Positions 7,760-16,459 are shown, counted from the first letter of the stretch. The stretch is 41,371 nt of DNA from an uncultured Dialister sp. (GCF_900538805.1 NZ_UPZP01000008.1:1-41371); one strand, 5' to 3'. Notes: a model not told the origin generated them from the letters alone. Numbers and translations: made by a program.

Positions 7760-8085
7760 ATAAAACCAGACAACGGGCTTCGCCCGGGGAAAACAGGCCA
7801 ACCGCCCTGGCGGGCGTTGGAAATGCACCCCTTCTGCCGCCTGCGGCGGCGTCTTCCCCGGAGGGGCAGATTTGCTCTTCGCTTACCCCCCTTGTGCTAA
7901 CTTAAGTTGCTCTATCGATAGTGTTGCTAAAACTTCCCCCTCCGGGGTGGCAAGCGAACGTGATTTGTAAGGGAGCAAAGCGACCTGAAAATCACGTGAG
8001 ACGCTTTCCCGTGGAGAAGTCCCCGCAGGGGAATAGGGGTGCATTTCCGACGGGCCGCAGGCCCGGTTTTATGGTTTTCGCTGCC
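7760..8085. repeat. Composite inverted-repeat element, copy 1
   Basis: Inner terminal inverted repeats GGAAATGCACCCCT (7819-7832) and its complement (8035-8048) bound 230 bp. Outside them, a second imperfect pair (AAAACCAGACAACGGGC at left, GCCCGGTTTTATGGTTTT at right) extends the symmetry. The 69-bp palindromic module sits inside. Full-length relatives are at 34684-35015 and 14634-14868. Confidence 0.75.
7948..8016 (+). repeat. 69-bp palindromic module, copy A
   Basis: Arms CGTGATTT (7959-7966) and AAATCACG (7989-7996) flank a core with GGGAGCAAAGCGACC. An outer AAGCG/CGCTT pair lengthens the stem. Confidence 0.8.
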
Positions 8086-8255
8086 TCTGGCAGCGCTGCC
8101 GCCTTTGGCGGCATACAAAACTCATCGCCCAAAGGGCGATACCACCACCCTTTGAACCCTTTGAACCCTCTGAACCCTCTGAACCTTCTGAACCTTTTTA
8201 ACCTTTCCCCTCACAACCCTTCTACACAACCTGCGGCGCCAGCCGCGCCCCATAA

Positions 8256-8292
8256 AGAAAAAGCTCCCTATGCAGGGAGCCTTTTTATAAAG
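8256..8292 (-). terminator. Terminator of the lpxC-fabZ-lpxA operon
   Basis: GGCTCCCTGCATAGGGAGC stem-loop with flanking A and T runs, 11 bases after the lpxA stop on the minus strand. Confidence 0.88.
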
Positions 8293-8303
8293 GGGAAGTA
8301 TAT

Positions 8304-9116
8304 TTATCTATCTCTGGTACGGCAGAGGCCGCGGTCGCAGTTGCGGAGGAAACGGAGGAGGTGTTCGATTTCCGGAGTGGACGGAAGTTCCTGTTCCATT
8401 TCCAGGATGGCGTCGTTCAGTTTCAGGCCGGAGCGGAAAATGAGGCGGTATGCCTTTTTCAGGTAGCTCTTCACTTCCGGTGTAATGTTGTTACGGGCAA
8501 GGCCTACGCTGTTGAGGCCCACCACCCGGGAGGGGTTGCCGTCTACGATGACGAAGGGGCATACGTCCTGCACGATTTTGGACATGCCGCCTACCATGGC
8601 GCAGGCACCGATTTTGACAAACTGGTGGATGCCGCTCATACCGCCGATGACTGCATGGTCTTCCACGGTCACGTGGCCTGCCACGCCGGAGAAGCTGGAC
8701 ATGACGATGTGGTCGCCGAAGTTGCAGTTATGGGCCACATGGGTGTAGGCCTGCAGCATGTTGTAGGAGCCCACTCTTGTTTCGCAGTTCTCACCGGTGG
8801 CGCGGTGGATGGTGACGTATTCGCGGATCAGGTTGTGGTCGCCGATGACCACGGTGCTGTATTCGTCATGGAATTTGAGGTCCTGGGGATCTTCTCCGAT
8901 GACGGCATGGGGATAAATGTGGTTTTCCTTTCCCATGCGCACGTTCTTGGCAATGACGGCGTGGGCGCCGATGATGGAGCCTTCGCCGATTTCACAGTTT
9001 TCACCGATCACCGCATAGGGTCCGATGACTACATTCTTATGAAGAATCGCCGTAGGATCAATGACGGCGGTTGGATGAACTTTCGGCTCTGCCGATTGAA
9101 TGACTTTTAATTCCAT
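8304..9116 (-). CDS. lpxA: UDP-N-acetylglucosamine acyltransferase LpxA
   Basis: First enzyme of lipid A synthesis: transfers a 3-hydroxyacyl chain from ACP to UDP-GlcNAc in the cytoplasm. The N-terminal two thirds is a left-handed beta helix of hexapeptide repeats (for example VHPTAVIDPTAILHKNVVIG). The catalytic His lies in YTHVAHNCNFGDH, and IGGMSGIHQFVKIGA and DGNPSRVVGLNSVGL are the usual LpxA blocks, followed by a helical C-terminus. ATG 9116 (270 residues, normal length) follows AAAGGGG by about 9 bases; the frame is open up to 9206, but those residues do not look like LpxA. Third gene of the minus-strand operon, with a 200-base gap after fabZ. Confidence 0.95.
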   Translation of the reverse strand: MELKVIQSAEPKVHPTAVIDPTAILHKNVVIGPYAVIGENCEIGEGSIIGAHAVIAKNVRMGKENHIYPHAVIGEDPQDLKFHDEYSTVVIGDHNLIREYVTIHRATGENCETRVGSYNMLQAYTHVAHNCNFGDHIVMSSFSGVAGHVTVEDHAVIGGMSGIHQFVKIGACAMVGGMSKIVQDVCPFVIVDGNPSRVVGLNSVGLARNNITPEVKSYLKKAYRLIFRSGLKLNDAILEMEQELPSTPEIEHLLRFLRNCDRGLCRTRDR

Positions 9117-9290
9117 AGTTCCATTCCCCTTTATGATGGCGGCTGTTTTGACCGACAGCCAATTTTTTGATTTATGATTCTCTTTATACATAAGTCCCGG
9201 ATTCATTATTGTTTTGAAACAGCGGTTTTGGGGCGTTTATAAGGGGAATCCTTCTTTCTCTCCGATTTTCTTTCAGTTCCTCTGTTTATT

Positions 9291-9308
9291 AACTATTTTG
9301 AAATAGTT
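9291..9308. promoter_or_regulatory. Perfect palindrome between fabZ and lpxA
   Basis: AACTATTT-TG-AAATAGTT is perfectly symmetric and lies about ten bases after the fabZ stop. No T run follows on the minus strand, so it looks more like a protein-binding site than a terminator. The regulator is unknown. Confidence 0.35.
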
Positions 9309-9317
9309 TAAGGAAAT

Positions 9318-9797
9318 TTATTTTTTCTGGGCTTCCTGTTCCTTTTCCTTCTTCTCCGGGGAATCGTTGGGATCCATGAGGTAGAAGAGGAAATCGGCCT
9401 CTGCCTTGTGGACGCTGCCTACATGGCATTCGCAGTGTACCTTGCCCATACGGCCGATAATTTTTTTAATTACCGCCTTGGTGACCAGCTGGTCTCCGGG
9501 GAGGACGGGGGAACGGAAACGGACATGGTCCATACCGGTGAACATGGGGATGAGACCCCTGTTTTCTTCCGGGTACTGGAGGGCAACGCCGCCTACCTGT
9601 GCCATGGCTTCGCAGATGAGGGCGCCGGGCATAACGGGATGGCCGGGGAAGTGGCCCTGGAAAAAGGGTTCATTCATGGTGACGCATTTCACGCCGATGG
9701 CGTAATCCATGGGGACCATTTCAATAATCTTGTCTACCAGCAGCATGGGGTACCGATGGGGCAGGATTTCCATAATTTCTTCAACATTTAATTCCAT
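9318..9797 (-). CDS. fabZ: 3-hydroxyacyl-ACP dehydratase FabZ
   Basis: Hot-dog fold dehydratase of fatty acid synthesis, turning 3-hydroxyacyl-ACP into trans-2-enoyl-ACP. The N-terminal IMEILPHRYPMLLVDK, the catalytic His in FFQGHFPGHPVMPG (about 46-59) and the catalytic Glu in LICEAMAQVGG (about 61-71) are all present. It competes with LpxA for the same substrate, which explains the joint operon. At 159 residues it is slightly long because of a charged tail rich in Glu and Lys (SPEKKEKEQEAQKK). ATG sits behind AAGGAGG. It lies 44 bases after lpxC. Confidence 0.96.
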   Translation of the reverse strand: MELNVEEIMEILPHRYPMLLVDKIIEMVPMDYAIGVKCVTMNEPFFQGHFPGHPVMPGALICEAMAQVGGVALQYPEENRGLIPMFTGMDHVRFRSPVLPGDQLVTKAVIKKIIGRMGKVHCECHVGSVHKAEADFLFYLMDPNDSPEKKEKEQEAQKK

Positions 9798-9841
9798 AAC
9801 AGTTCCTCCTTATCCTATTTCTTGTATGTGAAAGGCAGGTC

Positions 9842-10669
9842 TTATTTCTTCAGGGCCTGCAGTTTTTCAGAAAGTTCCGCGTTCAGCTTGTGGCTGCCCA
9901 GGACGGCGATGATATGGGCGTTCAGCGGCCCTACCAGGGAAATATCGCCCAGAATGTCCAGAATCTTGTGGCGCACCAGTTCGTCCTTGAAACGGGGCAC
10001 GGAGAGGCATTCCGTTTCCGAATACACCACGGCGTTCTCCAGGGTGCCGCCCTTGCCGAGACCCATTTTCCTCATGGCTTCCAGCTCCCAGGTGAAACCG
10101 ATGGTCCTGGCGGAAGCGATTTCCTTCATATAGGAATCGTGGTCGATGACAATGTCCACCATCTGGGTGCCCAAAAGAGGATGGGGATTGATGGAGGTGA
10201 AGGTAATGCGCAGGCCGTCGTAGGGAAGGGCGGTGATGAACTTCTTCCCCTCGTAAATGGCTACGCTCCTGTCCAGGGTGAGCACCGGGATTTCTTCGTC
10301 CTGCTCCTCAATGCCCGCTTCTTCCACCATGTCCACGAAGGTTTTCGCACTGCCGTCGCCTACCGGCGGTTCCGGCGAATCCATTTCAATAATGCAGTTA
10401 TCGATATTCAGGGCGTAAAGGGCGGAAAGCAGATGCTCCACCGTAAACACCTTGGCCGGCCCCTTCTCCAGGGTGGTGGCACGCATGGTGCTTGTAATGT
10501 ACCGGCTCTCTGCAGGCACCTCCGGCGCGCCGGGAAGGTCGCTCCGGCGGAAAAGGATGCCCGTCCCCGGCCTGGCGGGATGCATGGTCATGGTCACCGG
10601 CATGCCGGAGTGAAGACCATTGCCTTTGTAGGAAACCGGTTTTCTGATTGTGTGCTGTTTTCTTTTCAC
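9842..10669 (-). CDS. lpxC: UDP-3-O-acyl-N-acetylglucosamine deacetylase LpxC
   Basis: Zinc deacetylase of the committed step of lipid A synthesis. Zinc ligands are visible in EHLLSALYAL (His, about residue 79) and RHKILDILGD (His and Asp, about 234-243). VGDGSAKTFV and ARTIGFTWELEAMRKMGLGKGGTLENAVV are conserved LpxC blocks. Length (275) is normal. The start is GTG 10669 about 8 bases after AAGGTG, with a good promoter at 10715-10743. First gene of lpxC-fabZ-lpxA. Its presence shows that the host makes lipopolysaccharide despite many Firmicutes features. Confidence 0.96.
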   Translation of the reverse strand: MKRKQHTIRKPVSYKGNGLHSGMPVTMTMHPARPGTGILFRRSDLPGAPEVPAESRYITSTMRATTLEKGPAKVFTVEHLLSALYALNIDNCIIEMDSPEPPVGDGSAKTFVDMVEEAGIEEQDEEIPVLTLDRSVAIYEGKKFITALPYDGLRITFTSINPHPLLGTQMVDIVIDHDSYMKEIASARTIGFTWELEAMRKMGLGKGGTLENAVVYSETECLSVPRFKDELVRHKILDILGDISLVGPLNAHIIAVLGSHKLNAELSEKLQALKK

Positions 10670-10714
10670 AATGAGACACCTTTCATGATTGAATTACACC
10701 TTTACAATTATTTT

Positions 10715-10743
10715 ATTATATCTTTTTTTGAAGGATAGCACAA
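10715..10743 (-). promoter_or_regulatory. Promoter of the lpxC operon
   Basis: TTGTGC (10738-10743) and TATAAT (10715-10720) with a 17-base spacer on the minus strand. Confidence 0.78.
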
Positions 10744-10744
10744 G

Positions 10745-11225
10745 GTTTATGGGAGATTGAGTCATAGCGGCGGGGAGCTGTATTCCTGTACGCAGGAGGG
10801 TTCAGGCGCCTTCGGCGCCCAGGTTCAAGCCGCCATTGGGCTCACGCCCTTGGCGGCTCGGGTTCCGCCCACAGAGCGGGCTGGTTCAGAGGGAGTTTTA
10901 TAGTATCGCTGCGGCGGAAAGCGGTATTCCCGAAAGCAAGAGGGGGGCGCCCGCCTTTGGCGGGCAGGGGCTCAGCTCTGCGCTTTCGCGCGGGCTGAAG
11001 GTTGTATAGAAGGGTTGTGAAGGCTATGACGGCGGGGGAAAAAAATATCCCGTAACGCTGACTTCATATTCATCGCCCGAAGGACGATACCACCCTCGGC
11101 CCAAAGGGCCGTCGCCCCTTTCTACACAACCCGCCGCCGCAGGCGGCCATAACCTCCAGCCCCGCAGGGGCTGGACACCTTCCCCTTTGAACCCTTTGAA
11201 CCTTCTGAACCCGGGCCGCCGCAGG
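10745..11225. repeat. Intergenic repeat mosaic
   Basis: No gene. It carries a close copy of the module seen at 90-240 (CTGTATTCC, GCGCCTTCGGCGCC, GCCGCCATTGGGC and CCACAGAGCGGGCTGG boxes), then GCCCGCCTTTGGCGGGC, a CATCGCCCGAAGGACGATACC hairpin, GCCGCCGCAGGCGGC, CCAGCCCCGCAGGGGCTGG and a short 9-bp tract near 11186-11210. Confidence 0.75.
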
Positions 11226-11230
11226 CGGCC

Positions 11231-12622
11231 CTATTTATGCTTCACAATATAATCCCGGATATCCCGGTGGAGAATTTTCTTATAATCTTCCACCCCCGGC
11301 TGGTCGTAGGCGTTAATGCCTGCCAGGGCCCCTTCGTAGGCGATGGTGAGGAAGAAGAAATACATGAGGGCGCCGATGTGGAAGGGGGTGATTTTCCGTA
11401 TTTTGATGCTGCAGCTCATGCGTCCTTCGGCGGCCAGGGCCTGTTCGTTGGCCCGGCGGGCGGATTCCAGCATGTAGTTCATGGGGACTAAACCTTCTTC
11501 GCCCTCCTCTTCGCAGAGGACGGAAAGGCGGCTCCTGCTTTCCTTGACGGAAATGAACTGGACCAGCTTGTTTCTGGCGCCCTGCTGGTGCTCCTGGGTG
11601 AGGGAGTGCATATCCGTGGTGCCTACAGCAGCCACAGGAATGCGGCCGTAATGGACTTCCCGGCCTTTGGTGTCATATTTCTTTCCCAGCGATTCTCCCA
11701 GAAGCTGGGCGTACCACCAGCCGAAGGAACGGAGGGTATCGCCGTAGGGCATGATGATTTCCGCCGCCATGCCGTACTTTCTGCTGGCTGCGTATTTCAG
11801 GGATGCCAGGAAGAGGGCGGGGTTTTCCTCTGTCGTCTCGCTTTGGCAGGCTTCCTCCACCATCCGGGCGCCGGTCAGGAGGTCTTCGATGTCCACGCCG
11901 ATGAGGCGCGCAAAAACAAGGCCCACCTGGGACAGTTCGCTGAACCGGCCGCCGATGCCGTCGGGCACGGTGAAGCAGGGAAGATGGTGCTCCCTGGCAT
12001 ACTGCCTGAGGGTGCCCTTTTCCTTGTCCGTAATGGCCAGAAGGGAAATATCCGCAAAGGGTGCCAGGATTTCACGGAGCGCCTTCAGGGCGCTGGAGGG
12101 TTCGATGGTGGTGCCGGATTTGGAAATCACCAGAAGCAGCACCCTGCATTTTCTTCCAAGACGCCGGTTCTGCCGCTCCACTTCCTCCGCCAGCTGCAGG
12201 AGGCCGTGGGGGTCCATGTTCTGCCCCGCAAAGAAGACCTGGGGAAATCCCTGCCGTTCCTCCCGGCTCATCATGTTCCAGTAGGGACCGCAGAACACGT
12301 CAAAGAGCATCTGGTTTCCCAGATAGGAACCGCCGATGCCGATGGAAATCAGGATATCCGAAGATTTGGCCAGCTCGTCCACATGGGAAAGGTGCTGACG
12401 CTCCTCTTTGGACATGAGCCTTTCCTCCTCCAGAATGTAGGGGAGGCGGGGGAAAAGAACCAGGCTTCCGTCGGGCCCCTTCCCGCTTCTCCGAAGCTCC
12501 GTCAATGACCGTCCTGCCTGGTGGATAAGACCCTCCATGTCTTTCAGGTCCTCCTCCTTCACGCTCCAGGGATGGCCCAGAAGATTTTTTATATCAATAT
12601 CCAGCTCATTCTGAATGGTCAT
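11231..12622 (-). CDS. pgi: Glucose-6-phosphate isomerase
   Basis: Interconverts glucose-6-phosphate and fructose-6-phosphate in glycolysis. The two SIS-type halves are visible: ISIGIGGSYLGNQM and VISKSGTTIEPSSALK bind the sugar phosphate, and GRFSELSQVGL, the HSLTQEHQQG block and the C-terminal AYDQPGVEDYKK complete the active site. I choose ATG 12622 (463 residues, near the Firmicutes norm of 450), 8 bases after AGGAG; the frame extends to 12646 without a better site. It stands alone with its own promoter. With the fructokinase it points to hexose use. Confidence 0.95.
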   Translation of the reverse strand: MTIQNELDIDIKNLLGHPWSVKEEDLKDMEGLIHQAGRSLTELRRSGKGPDGSLVLFPRLPYILEEERLMSKEERQHLSHVDELAKSSDILISIGIGGSYLGNQMLFDVFCGPYWNMMSREERQGFPQVFFAGQNMDPHGLLQLAEEVERQNRRLGRKCRVLLLVISKSGTTIEPSSALKALREILAPFADISLLAITDKEKGTLRQYAREHHLPCFTVPDGIGGRFSELSQVGLVFARLIGVDIEDLLTGARMVEEACQSETTEENPALFLASLKYAASRKYGMAAEIIMPYGDTLRSFGWWYAQLLGESLGKKYDTKGREVHYGRIPVAAVGTTDMHSLTQEHQQGARNKLVQFISVKESRSRLSVLCEEEGEEGLVPMNYMLESARRANEQALAAEGRMSCSIKIRKITPFHIGALMYFFFLTIAYEGALAGINAYDQPGVEDYKKILHRDIRDYIVKHK

Positions 12623-12672
12623 ACATTTCACTCCTGCACTCTGCATACATAAAAAGATACTGTCAAAAATTA

Positions 12673-12701
12673 ATTATATAGTATACAGAGAGGGAATACA
12701 A
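12673..12701 (-). promoter_or_regulatory. Promoter of pgi
   Basis: TTGTAT (12696-12701) and TATAAT (12673-12678), 17 bases apart on the minus strand. Confidence 0.75.
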
Positions 12702-12704
12702 GTT

Positions 12705-13307
12705 ATAAAAACGGCTGTCCGCTTACCGCTGTCCGCTGTCTGCTGGCCGTGGTCCCTTCCCGCCCTGTGCGTCATTCTGAGCGACAGCGAAGAATCTCGG
12801 TACTTGTGGATGGTGACTCATCGGCTGGTAAATACCGGTCGGCGGGAAGACGTGAAAATTGTCATACGGCAGATGGGCTGTGTTCCCGGAAGTAGAGGGG
12901 GTGCCCGCCTTTGGCGGGCAGGGGCTCAGCCCTGCGCTTTCGCGCGGGCTGAGGGTTGTGTAGAAGGGTTGTGAAGGCTATGACGGCGGGGAAAAACTAT
13001 CCCGTAACGCTGACTTCATATTCATCGCCGAAGGCGATACCACCACCCTCAGCAGCCGAAGGCCGCTGAGGCCCCTTGAGCGAAGCGAACATAACCCTTC
13101 TATACAACCTGCGCCGTCAGGCGCGCCCTCTTTTTATTTTGCGGCGCCAGCCGCCACCACCACCCTCGGGCCAAAGGGCCATCGCCCCTTTCTACACAAC
13201 CTGCCGCCGCAGGCGGCCATAACCTCCAGCCCCGCAGGGGCTGGCCACCTTCCCCTTTGAACCCTTTGAACCTTCTGAACCCTTTGAACCCGGGCCGCGA
13301 AGCGGCC
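12705..13307. repeat. Intergenic repeat mosaic
   Basis: No gene. Left part: an inverted relative (about 12774-12860) of the element repeated three times between dctP and dctQ, with CATTCTGAGCG and GCGAAGAATCTCGGTAC boxes. Middle: GCCCGCCTTTGGCGGGC, the GAGGGTTGTGTAGAAGGG stretch also found near 311, and a CATCGCCGAAGGCGATACC hairpin. Right: GCCGCCGCAGGCGGC, CCAGCCCCGCAGGGGCTGG and a 9-bp tract (about 13252-13292). Confidence 0.75.
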
Positions 13308-14399
13308 TTACTTTATCTGATTCAGCCGTTCCGCCAGGGCCTCAGCGGAGGGGTCGCCGTCGGCGGGGGTGATGATGGCCTGGCTGCCCAGGTAGACGGT
13401 GCCGTTTCTGGCTTCGGCGGGATTTTTATTTTCTCCGTGGTCATAGGCGGCGGCCAGGTTGCCCATGACGAAGTATTTCCTTTCGGCGGCGCTCATATCG
13501 CCTGCCGGGGCGGGGGTGACGAATTCTTTACCGTTCACTTCCACGGTGTTTGTATTGCTCTTCAATGTGACGTGCTTTTTGGAGAGTTCGGTGAGCTGTT
13601 TTTCATAGGTGTCTCTCCGTTCGCTGTTGGAGGGGTGGTCGGAGGGGGAGAAGACTTCCTGGGCGAAGGTGGGGTCGTTGTCGCCGCCCTTTTCGATGAC
13701 CCGCTGCCACACGGCGGCGGCAGCACCGGGGTTGTAGCCGGCGCGGTAGATGTAGTCGAAGGAGAGTTTGTCCGCTTCCTTTTCGTTGCCCCTGGTAATC
13801 TGTACTGTTTCTATCTGGTTCACCGCAATGCCCAGCACTTCCTGGCTCAGGGCGCTGCCGCCCAGGGCGCCGGAAATGACGGCGGCACCCAGTTCTGTTT
13901 TTGCCTTCTCGTGCATGGCGTTTACCACATGGTCCTTCTGGCCATGTCCCATTTCATGGCCCAGCACCACTGCCAATTCATCGGTGTTGGTGAGGTACTT
14001 GAAGAGGCCGTCGTTTACCACCATCACATGGCCCATGGAGCAGAAGGCGTTGAAGGATTCGTCGGCGCAGATGAAGTACAGGTAGGGCTTGTCATAAATG
14101 GAGGGATCCTCGGCGCCGATGCTGGCAGTGAGGCGGCTCATGATGGAGGAGAGCTCTGCCTCCTTTGCCTCGTCGTGCACCACGCCCAGTTTTTCCTGGT
14201 AGGATTTGAAAAGCTCCTGCCGCCCTTCTTCGGTGTTATTGTAATAGTTGAACTCTTTGTCCAGCAGGGCGTACTGGGCTGCTCCCTGGGCGATGCCGAT
14301 AATGTCGCCGATGCTGAAGGCCTCTGCAGTGGGGGCGGGAATGGCGCAGGCGGAAATCATGGCTGCCAGGGCAGCGGTGCATAGAATTTTCTTTTTCAT
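13308..14399 (-). CDS. M48 family zinc metalloprotease, exported
   Basis: Peptidase family M48 (HtpX/LoiP/BepA-like catalytic domain). The zinc site HEMGH is at 148-152, with the third ligand Glu in the NEKEAD box (205-210). The N-terminus is a signal sequence; ISAC (residues 15-18) is a plausible lipobox, while cleavage after PTAEA is the alternative. The mature protein is 363 residues minus the signal and should act in the periplasm or on the outer membrane, probably in envelope quality control by analogy with family members. ATG 14399 lies 8 bases after AAAGGAG. It stands alone between two repeat mosaics. Confidence 0.9.
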   Translation of the reverse strand: MKKKILCTAALAAMISACAIPAPTAEAFSIGDIIGIAQGAAQYALLDKEFNYYNNTEEGRQELFKSYQEKLGVVHDEAKEAELSSIMSRLTASIGAEDPSIYDKPYLYFICADESFNAFCSMGHVMVVNDGLFKYLTNTDELAVVLGHEMGHGQKDHVVNAMHEKAKTELGAAVISGALGGSALSQEVLGIAVNQIETVQITRGNEKEADKLSFDYIYRAGYNPGAAAAVWQRVIEKGGDNDPTFAQEVFSPSDHPSNSERRDTYEKQLTELSKKHVTLKSNTNTVEVNGKEFVTPAPAGDMSAAERKYFVMGNLAAAYDHGENKNPAEARNGTVYLGSQAIITPADGDPSAEALAERLNQIK

Positions 14400-14454
14400 G
14401 GAAGTTTCTCCTTTCTCCTGAAATATCTGTCTCTATGATACCGCATTTGGGAGG

Positions 14455-14995
14455 GGAAGGGAGAGGCTGTGTCCGCTGTCTGCTATCCACCTGCCGCTGA
14501 ATGGTATTCCCGAAAGCAAAAGGGTTCAGGTGCCTTACGGCGCCCGGGTTCTATGGTTCGTGCGCTTTGCGCCGAACCATGGATTCCGCCCACAGAGCGG
14601 GCTGGTTCAGAGGGAGTTATGAATGCTGCCTGCGGTAGCGAAAACCAAACAACCGGGCTGCGCCCGTGGGAAATGCACCCCTATCCCCGCCTGCGGCGGT
14701 ACTTTCCCCGAAGGGGGAAGTTTTAGCGGCGCTATGCTTTGAGATACTTTATGAGACCAAAAGCTGAGCGGCGAGTAAAGTCCCCCCTTCGGGGGGAAGG
14801 TGGTGCGTTAGCACCAAAAGGGGTGCATTTCCACGCGCCGAAGGCGCGGTTGTACGGTTTTCGCTGCCAAAGGCAGCGCTGCCGCCGAAAGGCGGCAACA
14901 TACTCATCGCCCGAAGGGCGATACCACCACCCTCTGAACCCTCTGAACCTTCTGAACCCTTTGAACCCGGGCCGCGCCAGGCGGCCCAAATAGGA
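14455..14995. repeat. Intergenic repeat mosaic containing composite element copy 3
   Basis: No gene. It starts with the CCCACAGAGCGGGCTGG module (about 14580-14620). Then comes the short composite element (separate entry), the hairpins GGCAGCGCTGCC and GCCGCCGAAAGGCGGC, the CATCGCCCGAAGGGCGATACC type hairpin near 14905, and a 9-bp tract (about 14932-14968). Confidence 0.75.
14634..14868. repeat. Composite inverted-repeat element, copy 3 (empty site)
   Basis: Inner terminal repeats GGAAATGCACCCCT (14669-14682) and complement (14819-14832), outer pair AGCGAAAACC and GGTTTTCGCT. The centre is the reverse complement of the centre of the 34684-35015 copy, so the element lies in the opposite orientation. 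It lacks the 69-bp palindromic module: the flanks meet near 14703-14706. Confidence 0.75.
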
Positions 14996-15034
14996 AAAAT
15001 CCCCGGAACCGCAGAGGTTCCGGGGATTTTTTTA
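14996..15034 (-). terminator. Terminator of the radical SAM gene
   Basis: AATCCCCGGAACC-tctgc-GGTTCCGGGGATT stem with A and T runs, overlapping the very end of the gene on the minus strand. Confidence 0.9.
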
Positions 15035-15943
15035 TTTCGTCCAGTCGTGGTTGTACACGTCGTAGTTTTTCTTGGATTTCAGGTAGCGGATGCTTTCGTC
15101 AATGTCAGCCAGGAGTTTTTCCTTATCCCTGGGGAGGGTGGCCGCCAGACGGATGTAGTTGGATACGTGGTTGCTCCTAAAAATCATGTGCTCCGTTTCC
15201 GGAAGGTCCAGGTGTTCCACAATGACCTTCAGTTCTTCCATGAGGCCATAGGGCGGAAGGGGCGTGAATTCGCCCCGTTCGAACTGGTCCTTCAGTTCGC
15301 TGCCCCGATAGAGCATGAGGGAGAGGGCGGAGAGGTGGGTCGGTTTGATTTCATTGATGGCATGGGCGGTGGCCAGGGCGTGTCTTTCACTGCCCGGTAC
15401 GCCGGCAATGCCAAGGATAATCATGATGGACAGGTCCATGCCCGCTGCGCGGACCCGCTTGCCCACTTCGATGGACTGCTCACCGTTCACGCCTTTGCGG
15501 ATGTCCTTCAGGGTCTGGGAGTCGCCGCTTTCCATGCCGTAGTAGAGGAGCTGGAGGCCCGCTTCACGGAGCTCCTTCAGTTCGTCCAGGGACTTCCGGA
15601 GGATGTCTCCCGGCGCTGCGTAGGAGGAAACGCGCTCCAGGTTGGGGAAATATTTCTTCAGGGTGTTCAGAATCTTGAGGAGCCTTTCGGTGGGGAGCAC
15701 CAGGGCGTCGCCGTCGGCTAAAAATACGCGGCGCACGCCGTCCCGGTCCACGGAGTAGGCGATGGCAATCTGCCGCATAATCTGCTCATCAGAAAGCTTT
15801 TCAAATTTCACGCCCCGGTACATGTTGCAGTAGGTGCAGCTGTTGTGGGCGCATCCTCTGGTGACCCGGAGGATGAAACTGTCCGCTTCACTGGGCGGAC
15901 GGAAAACGGGGGTGTCATAATCGTCAAAAAATAAACCTGCCAT
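15032..15943 (-). CDS. Radical SAM protein, COG1032-like
   Basis: A 303-residue radical SAM enzyme. The [4Fe-4S] motif is GCAHNSCTYCNMY: Cys31, Cys36, Cys39, a CX4CX2C arrangement typical of a COG1032 subgroup rather than the classic CX3CX2C. Next come FLADGDALVLP, the YYGMESGD strand that contacts SAM, and ILGIAGVPGSERHA. No B12-binding domain is present. The reaction is unknown. ATG 15943 follows AAAGGA by 9 bases; an ATG at 15964 gives a longer frame without a site. It has its own promoter and terminator. Confidence 0.85.
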   Translation of the reverse strand: MAGLFFDDYDTPVFRPPSEADSFILRVTRGCAHNSCTYCNMYRGVKFEKLSDEQIMRQIAIAYSVDRDGVRRVFLADGDALVLPTERLLKILNTLKKYFPNLERVSSYAAPGDILRKSLDELKELREAGLQLLYYGMESGDSQTLKDIRKGVNGEQSIEVGKRVRAAGMDLSIMIILGIAGVPGSERHALATAHAINEIKPTHLSALSLMLYRGSELKDQFERGEFTPLPPYGLMEELKVIVEHLDLPETEHMIFRSNHVSNYIRLAATLPRDKEKLLADIDESIRYLKSKKNYDVYNHDWTK

Positions 15944-16047
15944 GCCATCATATCCTTTCATCATAGGGAAGAAGGAAATCCCTTCTTCTGTATAAAACGG
16001 GAGTACACACAGTGGTGTTTTCCTCTATAAGAAATGTTACGTCAGTT

Positions 16048-16076
16048 ATTATACGATAAATGAAGAGAAAATACAA
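16048..16076 (-). promoter_or_regulatory. Promoter of the radical SAM gene
   Basis: TTGTAT (16071-16076) and TATAAT (16048-16053), 17 bases apart on the minus strand. Confidence 0.75.
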
Positions 16077-16099
16077 CTAAAAATTTAAATATGTTAATG

Positions 16100-16430
16100 T
16101 GACGGTTGGCGAGCTGGTAGATGGCGGGGGCTGCATTCCCGAAAGCAAGAGGGTTCAGGCGCCTTTGGCGCCCGGGTTCAAGCCACCATTGGGCTCACGC
16201 CCTTGGCGGCTCGGGTTCCGCCCGCAGAGCGGGCCGGTTCAGAGGGAGTTATGTAGTATCGCTGCGCTGGCGAGGTACGGCGCCTTTCGGTGCCAATATA
16301 AATGCCGCCTCTGGCGGCATACAAAACTCATCGCCCGAAGGGCGATACCACCACCCTCTGAACCTTTTGAACCCTTTGAACCCTCTGAACCCTCACGCCG
16401 AAGGCGTGTCCAAAAGCGCTCCGCGGCCCT
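16100..16430. repeat. Intergenic repeat mosaic
   Basis: No gene. Close copy of the 90-240 module (GCATTCCCGAAAGCAAGAGG, GCGCCTTTGGCGCC, CCACCATTGGGC and GCAGAGCGGGCCGG boxes), then GCCGCCTCTGGCGGC, a CATCGCCCGAAGGGCGATACC type hairpin and a 9-bp tract (about 16354-16398). It ends at the -35 box of the next gene. Confidence 0.75.
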
Positions 16431-16459
16431 CTGACATTTCTCCCAAAGAAGAGTATAAT
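16431..16459 (+). promoter_or_regulatory. Promoter of the alcohol dehydrogenase gene
   Basis: CTGACA (16431-16436) and TATAAT (16454-16459), 17-base spacer. The -35 box touches the last repeat hairpin. Confidence 0.75.

Larger units (their letters stand above)
7600..8250. repeat. Intergenic repeat mosaic containing composite element copy 1
   Basis: No gene. From left: GGGCCGCAAAGCGGCCC hairpin, short 9-bp tracts (about 7624-7640, 7700-7715), the composite inverted-repeat element (see separate entry), hairpins GGCAGCGCTGCC and GCCGCCTTTGGCGGC near 8095, the CATCGCCCAAAGGGCGATACC type hairpin, and a long 9-bp tract (about 8148-8210). Confidence 0.75.
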
